A stretch of DNA of 64,000 nucleotides from Amycolatopsis acidicola (GTDB lineage Bacteria; Actinomycetota; Actinomycetes; Mycobacteriales; Pseudonocardiaceae). A program made the translations under genes and the position numbers. The stretch's first letter is position 1; each line of letters opens with the position of its first letter. Of this stretch, positions 41,388 through 49,518 are shown piece by piece. The notes beneath the pieces were generated by a model. That model ran no database searches. It was not told the DNA's origin and worked only from the letters and a program-made list of their open reading frames with translations. The stretch is from assembly GCF_007713735.2 (NCBI RefSeq), contig NZ_VMNW02000019.1, positions 1 to 64,000 of the forward strand, in the 5' to 3' direction.

Positions 41388-41853
41388 ACTCGTTCAGCAG
41401 GCCCAATCCGATGAGGCCGAGTTCGGTGTCGGCATCTACCCGACCGGACGCCGTTCGGTCGCCAGGATGTACGAACCCGCTGCTCCGTCCAGCCCATTCA
41501 GCACTGCCCAGCTCGCCAGGCTGGACGAGGCGCTGACGCTGTCGAGCCGCGAGACGGGCGTCGACTTCAGCGTGTACCTCGGCGAGCTCGGTTCGGACAC
41601 GCGTGAGGCGGCCGAGAAGCTGCACGCCTCCATCGGCGAGGGCGCCGGCAACGCGGTGCTCATCGCGGTTTCGCCCGGCGAGCGCGTCGTCGAGGTGGTC
41701 ACCGGCAGCGACGCGTACACGCGCCTGCCCGACCGTGCCGCGAAGCTGGCCGTGATGAGCATGGTCGCGTCCTTCAAGGAGGGCGACCTCATCGGCGGCC
41801 TCGTGTCGGGGCTGCGGATGCTGTCCGACCAGGCGGGCTCCGCGCCCAAGTAA
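41374..41853 (+). CDS. DUF5130 (TPM-like) domain protein (Rv2468c-like)
   Basis: A 159-residue soluble protein with a TPM-like core: PFSTAQLARLDEALTLSSRE, TGVDFSVYLGEL, NAVLIAVSPGERVVEVVTGS and AAKLAVMSMVASFKEGDLIG. TPM-type domains occur in proteins around the photosystem and respiratory complexes, which fits its place beside ctaJ, but no activity is established. GGAGG (41364-41368) overlaps the GTG at 41368, so GTG 41374 is the better start. It ends just before a strong terminator. Confidence 0.75.
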   Translation: MAAGELVQQAQSDEAEFGVGIYPTGRRSVARMYEPAAPSSPFSTAQLARLDEALTLSSRETGVDFSVYLGELGSDTREAAEKLHASIGEGAGNAVLIAVSPGERVVEVVTGSDAYTRLPDRAAKLAVMSMVASFKEGDLIGGLVSGLRMLSDQAGSAPK

Positions 41854-41868
41854 GCGCATTCAACGGAG

Positions 41869-41901
41869 AAAGGCCGGCCTCCGCGAGGAGGCCGGCCTTT
41901 T
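41869..41901. terminator. strong bidirectional terminator between DUF5130 and pepN
   Basis: Perfect 14-bp stem AAAGGCCGGCCTCC / GGAGGCCGGCCTTT with a GCGA tetraloop and a following T. It lies 15 bp after the DUF5130 stop and 14 bp beyond the end of the convergent pepN. Confidence 0.9.
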
Positions 41902-41914
41902 CCGTTCCCGGGTG

Positions 41915-44482
41915 TCAGCTCTCGTCGAAGTCCCGGGCCGCGAGCGCCCGCACGATGCCGGCGCGGCCCTCGGTGACGAGCCGGCGCAGCGCCGCCGGAC
42001 GGTCCCCGGCCAGCCACTCGTCGGCGGCGTCCACAGTGGACCGTTCGATCGCCCAGGACGGGAACAGGCCGACCACCGTCGGCTGGGCCCGCTCACTGGA
42101 GCGGCGCTGCCACACCTCGTCGATCACGTCGAAGTAGGTGCTCACGTACCCGGCGAGCAGCTCCTTCTGGCCGGGGTGGGAGAACCCGCCGATGATCGCG
42201 TTGCTCATCGCGTTCGGCAGCTCGTCGTCGTAGACCGCGCGCTGCCACGCCTCCGCCTTCTTCTCCGCGTCCGGGCGCAGCGCCCGCGCGTGCTCGGCGT
42301 GGCGGCGGCCTGCCGCCGTGTCGTCGCGCGCCAGCTCCGCGTCGATCTCCGCGTCGGCCGCTTTGCCATGCGCCACAAGGGCGTTCAGCAACCGCCAGCG
42401 CAGGTCCGCGTCCACGGTCAGCCCGTCCAGCGGGGCCGAACCGTCGAGCCAGCCGGCCAGCACCGCGAGCTTCTCCTCGTCCAGCACCGAGCCGGCGAGC
42501 GAGTTGGCGAACGCGAGCTGGTGGTCCGAACCCGGCTCCGCGGAACGCGCGAGCTCCAGCAGCCGCGAGGTGAACTCCGGCCAGCCGCGCTCGGCGGCCC
42601 AGGAACGCTCGGCGTAGGAGTTCAACGCCGTCTGTGCCTGCAGCAGCAGCCGCTGCACGACGCCGACCTCGGTCTCCGCGTGGATGCCGTGCGAGACGAT
42701 GGCGACGAAGTCCCGCGCCTTCAGCTCGGCCTCCCGCGTCATCTCCCAGGCGGCCGACCAGCACAGCGTGCGGGGGAGCGGTTCGGTGATGTCCGCGATC
42801 CGGTCGACCAGGGTGGTCAGCGAGCCGGTGTCCAGCCGCATCGTGCAGTAGGTCAGGTCGTCGTCGTTGACCAGCACCAGTTTTCCGGACGGGGTGCCGA
42901 CGAGCTCGGGCACCGCGGTGACCTCGCCCTCGACGTCCAGCTCGATCCGCTTGGCGCGCACCAGTTTCCCGTCGACGTCGTCGTACACGCCGACTGCCGT
43001 GCGGTGCGTGCGCAGCTCGCCCGCGCCCGGCTTGGCACCGGTCTGGACGACCTCGAACTTCGTGAACCTGCCGTCGGCGTCGGTCTCGTACCGCGGGCGC
43101 AGCGAGTTGAGGCCCGTGGTCTCCAGCCACTGCGCGCTCCAGCCGGACAGGTCGCGCCCGGACGCTTCTTCCAGCGCTGCCAGCAGATCCGCCAGCGTCG
43201 CGTTGCCCCAGGCGTGCTTGCCGAAGTACACCCGCAGCCCGGCGAGGAAGTTGTCCAGCCCGACGTAGGACACCAGCTGCTTGAGTACGCTCGCGCCCTT
43301 GGCGTAGGTGATCCCGTCGAAGTTCACCTCGACCGCCTGCAGGTCGACGATGTCGGCCGCGATCGGGTGCGTCGAGGGCAGCTGGTCCTGCCGGTAGGCC
43401 CAGGACTTCTCGATGTTCGCGAAGCTGGTCCACGCGTGCTCGTACTCGGTGGCCTCGGCCTGCGCGAGCACCGAAGCGAAGGTCGCGAAGGACTCGTTCA
43501 GCCACAGGTCGTCCCACCAGCGCATGGTGACCAGGTCGCCGAACCACATGTGCGCCATCTCGTGCAGCAGCGTCTCGGCGCGGCGCTCGTAGGAGTAGCG
43601 GGTGACCCGGCTGCGGAAGACGTAGTCCTCCAGGAACGTGACCGCGCCGGCGTTCTCCATCGCGCCCGCGTTGAACTCCGGCACGAACAGCTGGTCGTAC
43701 TTGGCGAACGGGTACGGCGTGGCGAAAGCCTTGTGGTAGAAGCCGAATCCCTGTTTCGTCTCGGTGAAGAGGCGGTCGGCGTCCATGTGCTCGGCCAGCG
43801 AAGCGCGGCAGTAGATGCCCAGCGGGATCGTGCCGTGCTCGTCGGTGTACTGGTCGTGCCATTCGGCGTACGGGCCCGCGATCAGCGCGACCAGGTAGGT
43901 CGAAATCCGGTCCGAGGCGGCGAACACCGTCTTCGTGGCGCCCTCCGGAGTCTTCTCCGTGGACTCGACCGGCGCGTTGGACACGATCTTCCAGTCGCTG
44001 GGCGCGAACACCGTCAGCCGGTAGACGGCCTTGAGGTCGGGCTGGTCGAAGCAGGCGAACATCCGCTTCGCGTCCGCCGTCTCGAACTGGGTGTAGAGGT
44101 ACACGGCGTTGTCGACCGGGTCGACGAAGCGGTGCAGGCCCTCGCCGGTGTTCATGTAGCGGCAGTCCGCTTCGACGGTCAACTCGTTGGACGCGGCCAG
44201 TTCCGGCAGTGCGACCCCGTCGTCCTCGACGTAGCCGGACACGTCGAGCGCGGTTCCGTTCAGCGTCGCCGAGCGCACCGAGGCGGCGACGATGTCGACC
44301 CAGGAGCTCTCCCCGGGGCGTTCGCTGGTGAACCGGACTGTGGTGGTGGAGTCGAAGGTCTTCTCGCCCGGACCGCCTTGGCCATCGGTCAGGTCCAGCA
44401 CGATGTCGTACGACTCGACTTCCAGCAGTGCGGCGCGCTGCTTGGCTTGGTCGCGGGTCAGGTTAGGGGCGGGCACAGGCAC
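41915..44482 (-). CDS. pepN: aminopeptidase N (M1 family)
   Basis: An 855-residue zinc aminopeptidase that removes N-terminal residues from cytosolic peptides. The M1 motifs are clear: substrate-binding EFNAGAMENAGAVTF, zinc motif HEMAHMWFGDLVTMRWWDDL near residues 306-325, with the third ligand Glu in WLNESFA, and the C-terminal ERAP1-like helical domain. Length and motifs match the actinobacterial PepN (Rv2467). It is divergent from the DsbA-type gene with 133 bp between the two starts. Confidence 0.95.
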   Translation of the reverse strand: MPVPAPNLTRDQAKQRAALLEVESYDIVLDLTDGQGGPGEKTFDSTTTVRFTSERPGESSWVDIVAASVRSATLNGTALDVSGYVEDDGVALPELAASNELTVEADCRYMNTGEGLHRFVDPVDNAVYLYTQFETADAKRMFACFDQPDLKAVYRLTVFAPSDWKIVSNAPVESTEKTPEGATKTVFAASDRISTYLVALIAGPYAEWHDQYTDEHGTIPLGIYCRASLAEHMDADRLFTETKQGFGFYHKAFATPYPFAKYDQLFVPEFNAGAMENAGAVTFLEDYVFRSRVTRYSYERRAETLLHEMAHMWFGDLVTMRWWDDLWLNESFATFASVLAQAEATEYEHAWTSFANIEKSWAYRQDQLPSTHPIAADIVDLQAVEVNFDGITYAKGASVLKQLVSYVGLDNFLAGLRVYFGKHAWGNATLADLLAALEEASGRDLSGWSAQWLETTGLNSLRPRYETDADGRFTKFEVVQTGAKPGAGELRTHRTAVGVYDDVDGKLVRAKRIELDVEGEVTAVPELVGTPSGKLVLVNDDDLTYCTMRLDTGSLTTLVDRIADITEPLPRTLCWSAAWEMTREAELKARDFVAIVSHGIHAETEVGVVQRLLLQAQTALNSYAERSWAAERGWPEFTSRLLELARSAEPGSDHQLAFANSLAGSVLDEEKLAVLAGWLDGSAPLDGLTVDADLRWRLLNALVAHGKAADAEIDAELARDDTAAGRRHAEHARALRPDAEKKAEAWQRAVYDDELPNAMSNAIIGGFSHPGQKELLAGYVSTYFDVIDEVWQRRSSERAQPTVVGLFPSWAIERSTVDAADEWLAGDRPAALRRLVTEGRAGIVRALAARDFDES

Positions 44483-44615
44483 CTCGTAGCGCTAGCGGTT
44501 GTCGTTTCGGCTTTCCGACCATCCAATCATGGATGAGGAGGGGAACAAGCGTCGTCCGGTTGCTGTTGGCCCCCGTTGAAAGGGTCCGCCCGCCTCGAAA
44601 CACAGGGAGAGACAG

Positions 44616-45227
44616 ATGGCCGCCGAGCCCACTCGCGTCGATTTCTACTTCGACCCCGTTTGCCCGTTCGCGTGGATCACCTCGCGCTGGATCCTGGAGG
44701 TCGAGCAGCACCGCGAGCTCGACCTGCACTTCCGCGTGATGAGCCTCGCCGTGCTCAACGAAGGGCGGGACCTGCCGGAGGAGTACCGGAAGCTGCTCGA
44801 CAAGGCGTGGGGGCCCGTGCGTGTCGCGGTCGCGCTGTCGCAGCTGAAGGGGGAAGACGTGCTGCGGCAGTACTACACCGAGTTCGGCACGCGCTATCAC
44901 AACGGGGGCAACAAGGACATCCCCGCGGTGATCAAGGAAGCGCTGGAAGCCGTGGGCGCCCCGCCCGAACTGGCGGACGCCGCGGAGTCGGCCGACTACG
45001 ACGACGCGTTGAAGGAGAGCCACCACGAGGGTATGGACCCGGTCGGGATGGACGTCGGCACGCCGACCATCCACATCGACGGGGTCGCGTTCTTCGGCCC
45101 GGTGCTCACCTCGATCCCGCGCGGCGAAGACGCGGTGAAGGTGTTCGACGGCGCCCGCGCGCTGGCGAGCTACCCGGACTTCTTCGAGCTGAAGAGGACC
45201 CGCACGGGTGAGTTGAACTTCACCTGA
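44616..45227 (+). CDS. DsbA-family protein, Rv2466c-like (mycoredoxin-2/mycothiol-dependent reductase) with monothiol active site
   Basis: A 203-residue thioredoxin-fold protein with a helical insertion. It matches Rv2466c along its length: [48 protein letters not shown] and [15 protein letters not shown]. Rv2466c is an oxidative-stress reductase that uses mycothiol and activates nitro prodrugs; it has the active site CPWC. Here the site is CPFA (Cys16 to Ala19), so the resolving Cys is missing and only a monothiol mechanism with mycothiol is possible. Its 3' end overlaps the convergent MBL gene by 8 bp. Position and orientation fit the conserved block. Confidence 0.85.
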   Translation: MAAEPTRVDFYFDPVCPFAWITSRWILEVEQHRELDLHFRVMSLAVLNEGRDLPEEYRKLLDKAWGPVRVAVALSQLKGEDVLRQYYTEFGTRYHNGGNKDIPAVIKEALEAVGAPPELADAAESADYDDALKESHHEGMDPVGMDVGTPTIHIDGVAFFGPVLTSIPRGEDAVKVFDGARALASYPDFFELKRTRTGELNFT

Positions 45228-45900
45228 TCCGGTCGCGCTGGGCGCGGACGAAAGCGGGATCCACGGGCTCGCCGTGCCCCGGCACGATCGTGCCGGGGCG
45301 CAGCGCCAGCAACGCGTCGAGAGCTCGGGGCCATTCGGCGGGATGGGCGTCCGGCCCGACCGACGGCGGGGCGCCCTGTTCCACGAGATCCCCGGCGAAA
45401 ACCACGCCGGCGTCCGGCACGTGCACGGCCACGTCGTGGTCGGTGTGGCCGCGGCCGGGATGCAGCAGCGTCACCGTGCGGCCGCCCAGATCCAGCCGCA
45501 CTTCCTCGGTCAAAGTCGCTGTCGGCGCAACGAGTTCCGCTTCGGTGAGCCTCGCGGCCAGCTCCGGCTTGTGCTCTTCGCGGAAGCGCGCGGCCCACTT
45601 GCGGCGGTCGGTCTCCGCGTCCGCGCGCATCGCCTCGGCGCACCGTTCGTGCGCCCAGACCGCGCACGGCAGGAAGGCTTTCGTGCCGAAGTAGTGGTCG
45701 AAATGCGCGTGCGTGAGCACCACGAGCCAGGGCAGCGCGGTGACCGAACGGATGGCCGCGGCGAACTCCGCGCCCTGCGTCTCGTCACCGCCCGTGTCCA
45801 CCACGAGACAGCGCTCGGCCCCCACCACCAGGCCCAGCGTCAGGTCGAGGTACTCGTGCCGGCGGGCCAGCACACCGTCGGCGACCTCCGTCCACCGCAT
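45220..45900 (-). CDS. metallo-beta-lactamase-fold hydrolase
   Basis: A 226-residue MBL-fold enzyme: the metal motif [11 protein letters not shown] provides HxHxDH at residues 64-69, [19 protein letters not shown] the next His, [10 protein letters not shown] the bridging Asp and [10 protein letters not shown] the last His. The ATG at 45900 is chosen because it gives the family N-terminus ([20 protein letters not shown]). It is divergent from rpiB across 27 bp and is an extra gene relative to M. tuberculosis. The natural substrate is unknown; related proteins act on thioesters and lactones. Confidence 0.88.
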   Translation of the reverse strand: MRWTEVADGVLARRHEYLDLTLGLVVGAERCLVVDTGGDETQGAEFAAAIRSVTALPWLVVLTHAHFDHYFGTKAFLPCAVWAHERCAEAMRADAETDRRKWAARFREEHKPELAARLTEAELVAPTATLTEEVRLDLGGRTVTLLHPGRGHTDHDVAVHVPDAGVVFAGDLVEQGAPPSVGPDAHPAEWPRALDALLALRPGTIVPGHGEPVDPAFVRAQRDRIR

Positions 45901-45927
45901 GCCGTCGAGGATGGCAGACTGCGCAGC

Positions 45928-46398
45928 GTGCGTGTCTACTTGGGATCCGACCATGCCGGTTTCGAACTGAAGAACCACCTGGTGAGCCACCTGCGCGAGC
46001 AGGGCCACGAGGTCACCGACATCGGCCCGGCCGTCTACGACGCCGCCGACGACTACCCCGCCTTCTGCGTCGAAACGGCGCGCCGGGTGGTGGCCGACGA
46101 GGGCAGCCTCGGCATCGTCATCGGCGGCTCCGGCAACGGCGAGCAGATCGCCGCGAACAAGGTGCGGGGCGCGCGTGCGGCGCTGGCCTGGAAGCCGGAG
46201 ATCGCGGCGCTGGCGCGGGAGCACAACCACGCCCAGCTGATCGGCATCGGTGCCCGGATGCACACGGTCGAAGAGGCCGAGGCGATCGTCGCGACCTTCC
46301 TGGCCACCCCCGTCTCCCCGGACGAGCGGCACGCCCGCCGCGTCCAGCAGCTGCTCGACTACGAGCGCACCGGCACCCCGCCGCCGTTGCCGGCCTGA
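45928..46398 (+). CDS. rpiB: ribose-5-phosphate isomerase B
   Basis: Interconverts ribose 5-phosphate and ribulose 5-phosphate in the pentose phosphate pathway. The 156-residue protein shows YLGSDHAGFELKNHLVSHL, the DYPAF loop, IGGSGNGEQIAANKVRGARA with the Glu used as base in the mycobacterial type, and ALAREHNHAQLIGIGARMH. It begins with GTG 27 bp from the divergent MBL gene. Its TGA overlaps the nei ATG by one base (TGATG), so the two are translationally coupled. Confidence 0.95.
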   Translation: MRVYLGSDHAGFELKNHLVSHLREQGHEVTDIGPAVYDAADDYPAFCVETARRVVADEGSLGIVIGGSGNGEQIAANKVRGARAALAWKPEIAALAREHNHAQLIGIGARMHTVEEAEAIVATFLATPVSPDERHARRVQQLLDYERTGTPPPLPA

Positions 46399-47204
46399 TG
46401 CCCGAAGGCCACACCCTGCACCGGCTCGCCCGCCTTCACCAGCGGCGTTACGCGGGCGAGCCGGTGGAAGTCTCCAGCCCGCAAGGAAAGTTCGCGGCCG
46501 GAGCGTCCCTTGTGGACGGACAGGTGTTCGAGAAGGCCGAGGCGTACGGCAAGCACCTGTTCCATCACTACCCGTCCGGCACGGTGCACATCCACCTCGG
46601 GCTCTACGGCACCTTCACCGAGGGCAGGATGCCCGCGCCGGAACCCGTCGGCCAGGTGCGGATGCGGCTCGCCGGCCGTACACAGTGGACGGACCTGCGC
46701 GGCCCGAACCGGTGTGAGCTGCTGACCCCGGACCAGGTCGACGCCATCAAGGCGCGGCTGGGCCCGGATCCCCTGCGCCGGGACGCGAAACCGGATCTGG
46801 CGTGGGAGAAGATTTCGCGCTCGCGGACTTCGATCGCGGCGCTGCTGATGGACCAGTCCGTGCTCTGCGGGGTGGGGAACGTCTACCGCGCGGAAGTGCT
46901 GTTCCGGCACGGGATCGCGCCGATGCTGCCCGGCAGGTCGCTGGATCCGGTGCAGTGGAAGGAAATCTGGACCGATCTCGTGGCGCTCATGCGTGTCGGC
47001 GTGCGCACGGGACGGATCGACACGGTGTCTGACGAGCATCTGCCCGAGGTGACCGGGCGGGCGCCGCGGCAGGACCGGCACGGTGGTGAGGTCTACGTCT
47101 ACCGGCGCGCCGGGCAGCCCTGCCTGGTCTGCGGAACTCCGGTGGCACATCAGGAACTGGCAGGTCGGAACCTCTACTGGTGCCCGGCCTGCCAGCCTTC
47201 CTGA
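46398..47204 (+). CDS. nei: endonuclease VIII-like DNA glycosylase (Nei2, Rv2464c type)
   Basis: Base-excision repair glycosylase/AP lyase of the Fpg/Nei family, 268 residues. The N-terminus MPEGHTLHRLA gives Pro2 (Schiff-base nucleophile) and Glu3; the H2TH region is present (ISRSRTSIAALLMDQSVLCG, GVGNVYRAEVLFRHGI), and a C-terminal zinc finger has two CxxC pairs (CLVCGTPV and CPAC). Nei proteins remove oxidised pyrimidines. It is coupled to rpiB through a 1-bp overlap, as in mycobacteria, and ends 6 bp from a convergent gene. Confidence 0.93.
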   Translation: MPEGHTLHRLARLHQRRYAGEPVEVSSPQGKFAAGASLVDGQVFEKAEAYGKHLFHHYPSGTVHIHLGLYGTFTEGRMPAPEPVGQVRMRLAGRTQWTDLRGPNRCELLTPDQVDAIKARLGPDPLRRDAKPDLAWEKISRSRTSIAALLMDQSVLCGVGNVYRAEVLFRHGIAPMLPGRSLDPVQWKEIWTDLVALMRVGVRTGRIDTVSDEHLPEVTGRAPRQDRHGGEVYVYRRAGQPCLVCGTPVAHQELAGRNLYWCPACQPS

Positions 47205-47210
47205 GGTGGC

Positions 47211-48014
47211 TCAGAAGTCGAAGTCCCCGCCACCGCCGAAGTCGCCGAAGCCACCCATGTCGCCGCCCCCGAAGTCACCGCCGCCGAAGTCGCCCTGGTC
47301 GCCGCCGAAGTCTCCGCCCTGGTCACCGCCTATGTCTCCACCGGCGTCGCCCATCGCGTCCTCCTGACCCGCGTCGTAACCCGACTCCCACGCCGAGGCG
47401 CTGGCTATGCCGCCCATGCCGGAGAACATCGCGTCGAACAGCAGCATCGAGCCGATGCCCCAGGCACCCGCGACGAGCGCCGTCTTCCACCAGGGCGTGC
47501 TGTACCAGCCCTGCGGAACCGGGCGCCCGGCCACGCGGCCGCCGGGGTAGTAGTACGGCGTGTTCGCGCCAGGATCCGGCGAAGCCTCGTAGCTCTGGCC
47601 CTCGACGTCGACCTTGCGGTGCTCGGTGACCTTGCCGGCGCGCTCGCGCTCCAGCTCCTCGGGCAGCTTCGGGCCCGGGTCGATGCCCATCGCCGTGCGC
47701 GCCGCGCGGACGTAGTAGAGGCCTTCGAGCGCGGTTTCCTTGACCAGCTTGGCCTGCTCGACCGTCTGGGCCTGCTCGAGCTGCGAGCCCGCGGCGTTGT
47801 AGCGCTCGGAGGCGTCGGCCATCGCCTGCTGGGAGGCGGTGTCGGTACCGGTCAGGTTCAGCACCTGGCCGCCGAGGCGCTCGACCAGGCGGCGCGCGTC
47901 CGCCTTGGCGTCGTCCAGCTGGCGCTGCCGGTTCTGCGCCTGGGACTTCGCGAAGTACGCGACCGCCCCGATGATGATCAGAAGGAGCACGATCAAGGTG
48001 ATCGCGGTGCCCAT
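47211..48014 (-). CDS. membrane-anchored protein with coiled middle and Gly/Asp/Phe-repeat tail
   Basis: A 267-residue protein conserved in related actinobacteria as far as I recall (DUF1542-like annotation), function unknown. Residues 3-21 are a single N-terminal membrane helix (ITLIVLLLIIIGAVAYFA). An amphipathic helical stretch follows (QNRQRQLDDAKADARRLVE to AKLVKETALEGLYYVRAA), then a short hydrophobic segment (WKTALVAGAWGIGSMLLFDA), and a 50-residue tail of GGDFGGD-type repeats ending DFDF. It starts 134 bp from the divergent LLM gene and converges on nei. Confidence 0.7.
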   Translation of the reverse strand: MGTAITLIVLLLIIIGAVAYFAKSQAQNRQRQLDDAKADARRLVERLGGQVLNLTGTDTASQQAMADASERYNAAGSQLEQAQTVEQAKLVKETALEGLYYVRAARTAMGIDPGPKLPEELERERAGKVTEHRKVDVEGQSYEASPDPGANTPYYYPGGRVAGRPVPQGWYSTPWWKTALVAGAWGIGSMLLFDAMFSGMGGIASASAWESGYDAGQEDAMGDAGGDIGGDQGGDFGGDQGDFGGGDFGGGDMGGFGDFGGGGDFDF

Positions 48015-48112
48015 CGCTGTCTCCCAAGTTTCGAGGTCTTGAACCGGACAACGTGGACAGTAGCTCCGGTGTTCCCAGGAAGCGCCCAGCCCCCGCTCAG
48101 TAACGCGTGCTC

Positions 48113-48140
48113 TCGACGAAAACTAGAACACGTTATAGTC
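48113..48140 (+). promoter_or_regulatory. promoter of the LLM-NTF2 operon, probably leaderless
   Basis: TCGACG (48113-48118) and TATAGT (48135-48140) are separated by 16 bp. With a start site 7-9 bp after the -10, transcription would begin at or next to the ATG at 48149, and no Shine-Dalgarno sequence is present, so the transcript looks leaderless. Confidence 0.5.
48124..48137. promoter_or_regulatory. KstR-like palindrome overlapping the LLM promoter
   Basis: TAGAACACGTTATA fits the published KstR motif T-n-n-AAC-n-n-GTT-n-n-A exactly. It lies between the -35 and -10 elements, 11 bp before the LLM ATG, an ideal place for a TetR-type repressor. Confidence 0.55.
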
Positions 48141-48148
48141 TCGCGGGC

Positions 48149-49015
48149 ATGAAGTTCAGCATCTCGGTCGCGATGAACCCCCTCGAACAGTTCGGCGAGC
48201 TCGCGCAGACGGCGGAGGAGTGCGGGTTCTCCTCGGTCGTGCTGCCGGACTCCCTGTTCTATTCGGAGTCGGTCTCGGCGGACTATCCGTACACCCCTGA
48301 CGGCAACCGCTTCTGGAACGCCGAAACTCCGTGGGCCGACCCGCTGGTCGCGGTCGCGTCGATGGGGGCGGTCACCAGCGAAATCGAGTTCTACACCTCG
48401 GTGATGAAGCTGGGCTCGCGCAACCCGGTGCTGCTGGCGCGGCAGGTGAACTCGGTCGCGGCGTTCACCGGCAACCGGTTCGGGCTCGGGCTCGGCGTCG
48501 GCTGGTCGCCCGAGGAGTTCGAGTGGTGCGGCGCGCCGTACGCCAACCGCGGCAAGCGGGTCGACGAGGCGATCGAGGCGTTGCGGCTGATCCTCGACGG
48601 CGGGATGGTCGAGTACCACGGGAAGTACTTCGACTTCGACAAACTGCAGATGAGCCCCGCGCCGACCAAGCGCGTGCCGTTCTACATCGGCGGGCACACG
48701 GAGGTCGCGCTGAAGCGTGCGGCGTGGGTCGGCGACGGCTGGTCCAGCGCGATGATGAAGCTCGAGGACATCAAGACCACGATCAACCGCCTGAACGAGC
48801 TGCGCGCCGAGTACGGCAAGACCGGGCCGTTCGAATTCCAGGCCGTGTGCATCGACAGGTTCGGGCTGGACGGCTACCGCGAGCAGGCCGAGGTGGGCGT
48901 GACCGACGTGATCACGCAGCCGTGGGTGTTCGACGGGATCGGCTTCGGCGACCCGATCGGCCCGAAGAAGGATTCGCTCAAGAAGTTCGCCGACGAGATC
49001 ATCTCGAAGTTCTAG
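48149..49015 (+). CDS. LLM-class oxidoreductase (probably F420-dependent)
   Basis: A 288-residue luciferase-like TIM-barrel enzyme. It shows the TIGR03619-type pattern: LAQTAEECGFSSVVLPDSLF, NPVLLARQVNSVAAFTGNRF, GLGVGWSPEEFEWCGAPYAN and FYIGGHTEVALKRAAWVGDG. Most relatives use F420, though FMN cannot be excluded. The ATG at 48149 follows a probable leaderless promoter with a KstR-like site, so a role in steroid or lipid breakdown is suggested. The NTF2-like gene follows after 10 bp in the same operon. Confidence 0.85.
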   Translation: MKFSISVAMNPLEQFGELAQTAEECGFSSVVLPDSLFYSESVSADYPYTPDGNRFWNAETPWADPLVAVASMGAVTSEIEFYTSVMKLGSRNPVLLARQVNSVAAFTGNRFGLGLGVGWSPEEFEWCGAPYANRGKRVDEAIEALRLILDGGMVEYHGKYFDFDKLQMSPAPTKRVPFYIGGHTEVALKRAAWVGDGWSSAMMKLEDIKTTINRLNELRAEYGKTGPFEFQAVCIDRFGLDGYREQAEVGVTDVITQPWVFDGIGFGDPIGPKKDSLKKFADEIISKF

Positions 49016-49025
49016 GAGTTCCCCG

Positions 49026-49472
49026 ATGGGCGTGGAAGTTTGCTGGGACACCGCCGTTTCGCAGCCGCCGGCGCGGCTGGCGTCGCTGCGTTCGATGGAC
49101 GCGGTCGTGCGCGGCGCGAAGGAGGAGTGGCTGAAGCTGTTCGCCGCGGACGGCGTGATCGAGGACCCGGTGGGGCCCTCGATGTTCGACGAGGCGGGGA
49201 AGGGGCACCACGGGACCGAGGGGATCTCGAAGTTCTGGGATCTCACGATCGCGAACGTCGAGAAGTTTCAGTTCACCATCCGCGATTCGCACGCGGCCGG
49301 TGACGAATGCGCGAACGTCGGCACGATCACGACGTATCTGCCGGGCGGTTACCGCGTGGATACCGACGGAGTCTTTGTGTACAAGGTGAACGAGGGCGGT
49401 CTCGTCGTGTCGATGCGGGCTTTCTGGGAGACCGAGCGGGCGATGGCGACCGCGCGCAAGGTCGAGGAGTGA
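49026..49472 (+). CDS. NTF2/SnoaL-like domain protein
   Basis: A 148-residue cone-fold protein of the SnoaL/ketosteroid isomerase superfamily: EWLKLFAADGVIEDPVGPSM is the typical second helix and strand, followed by GTEGISKFWDLTIANVEKFQ, TITTYLPGGYRVDTDGVFVY and VVSMRAFWE. It lies 10 bp behind the LLM gene and probably acts on the same substrate or product, for example as an isomerase, hydratase or binding protein. No catalytic residue set is certain. Confidence 0.8.
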   Translation: MGVEVCWDTAVSQPPARLASLRSMDAVVRGAKEEWLKLFAADGVIEDPVGPSMFDEAGKGHHGTEGISKFWDLTIANVEKFQFTIRDSHAAGDECANVGTITTYLPGGYRVDTDGVFVYKVNEGGLVVSMRAFWETERAMATARKVEE

Positions 49473-49476
49473 TCGT

Positions 49477-49511
49477 CGTGCCGGTGCGCCCGGAAACGGC
49501 GCACCGGCACG
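49477..49511. terminator. terminator between the NTF2-like gene and azoR
   Basis: Perfect 14-bp stem CGTGCCGGTGCGCC / GGCGCACCGGCACG with a 7-nt loop, followed by CCTTTTG; 4 bp after the NTF2 stop and 7 bp beyond the end of the convergent azoR. Confidence 0.88.
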
Positions 49512-49518
49512 CCTTTTG

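Noticed and set aside
41912..44536. 874-residue open frame on the plus strand opposite pepN
   Set aside because: Antisense shadow of pepN. It has no ribosome-binding site and no domain, and it crosses the pepN start.
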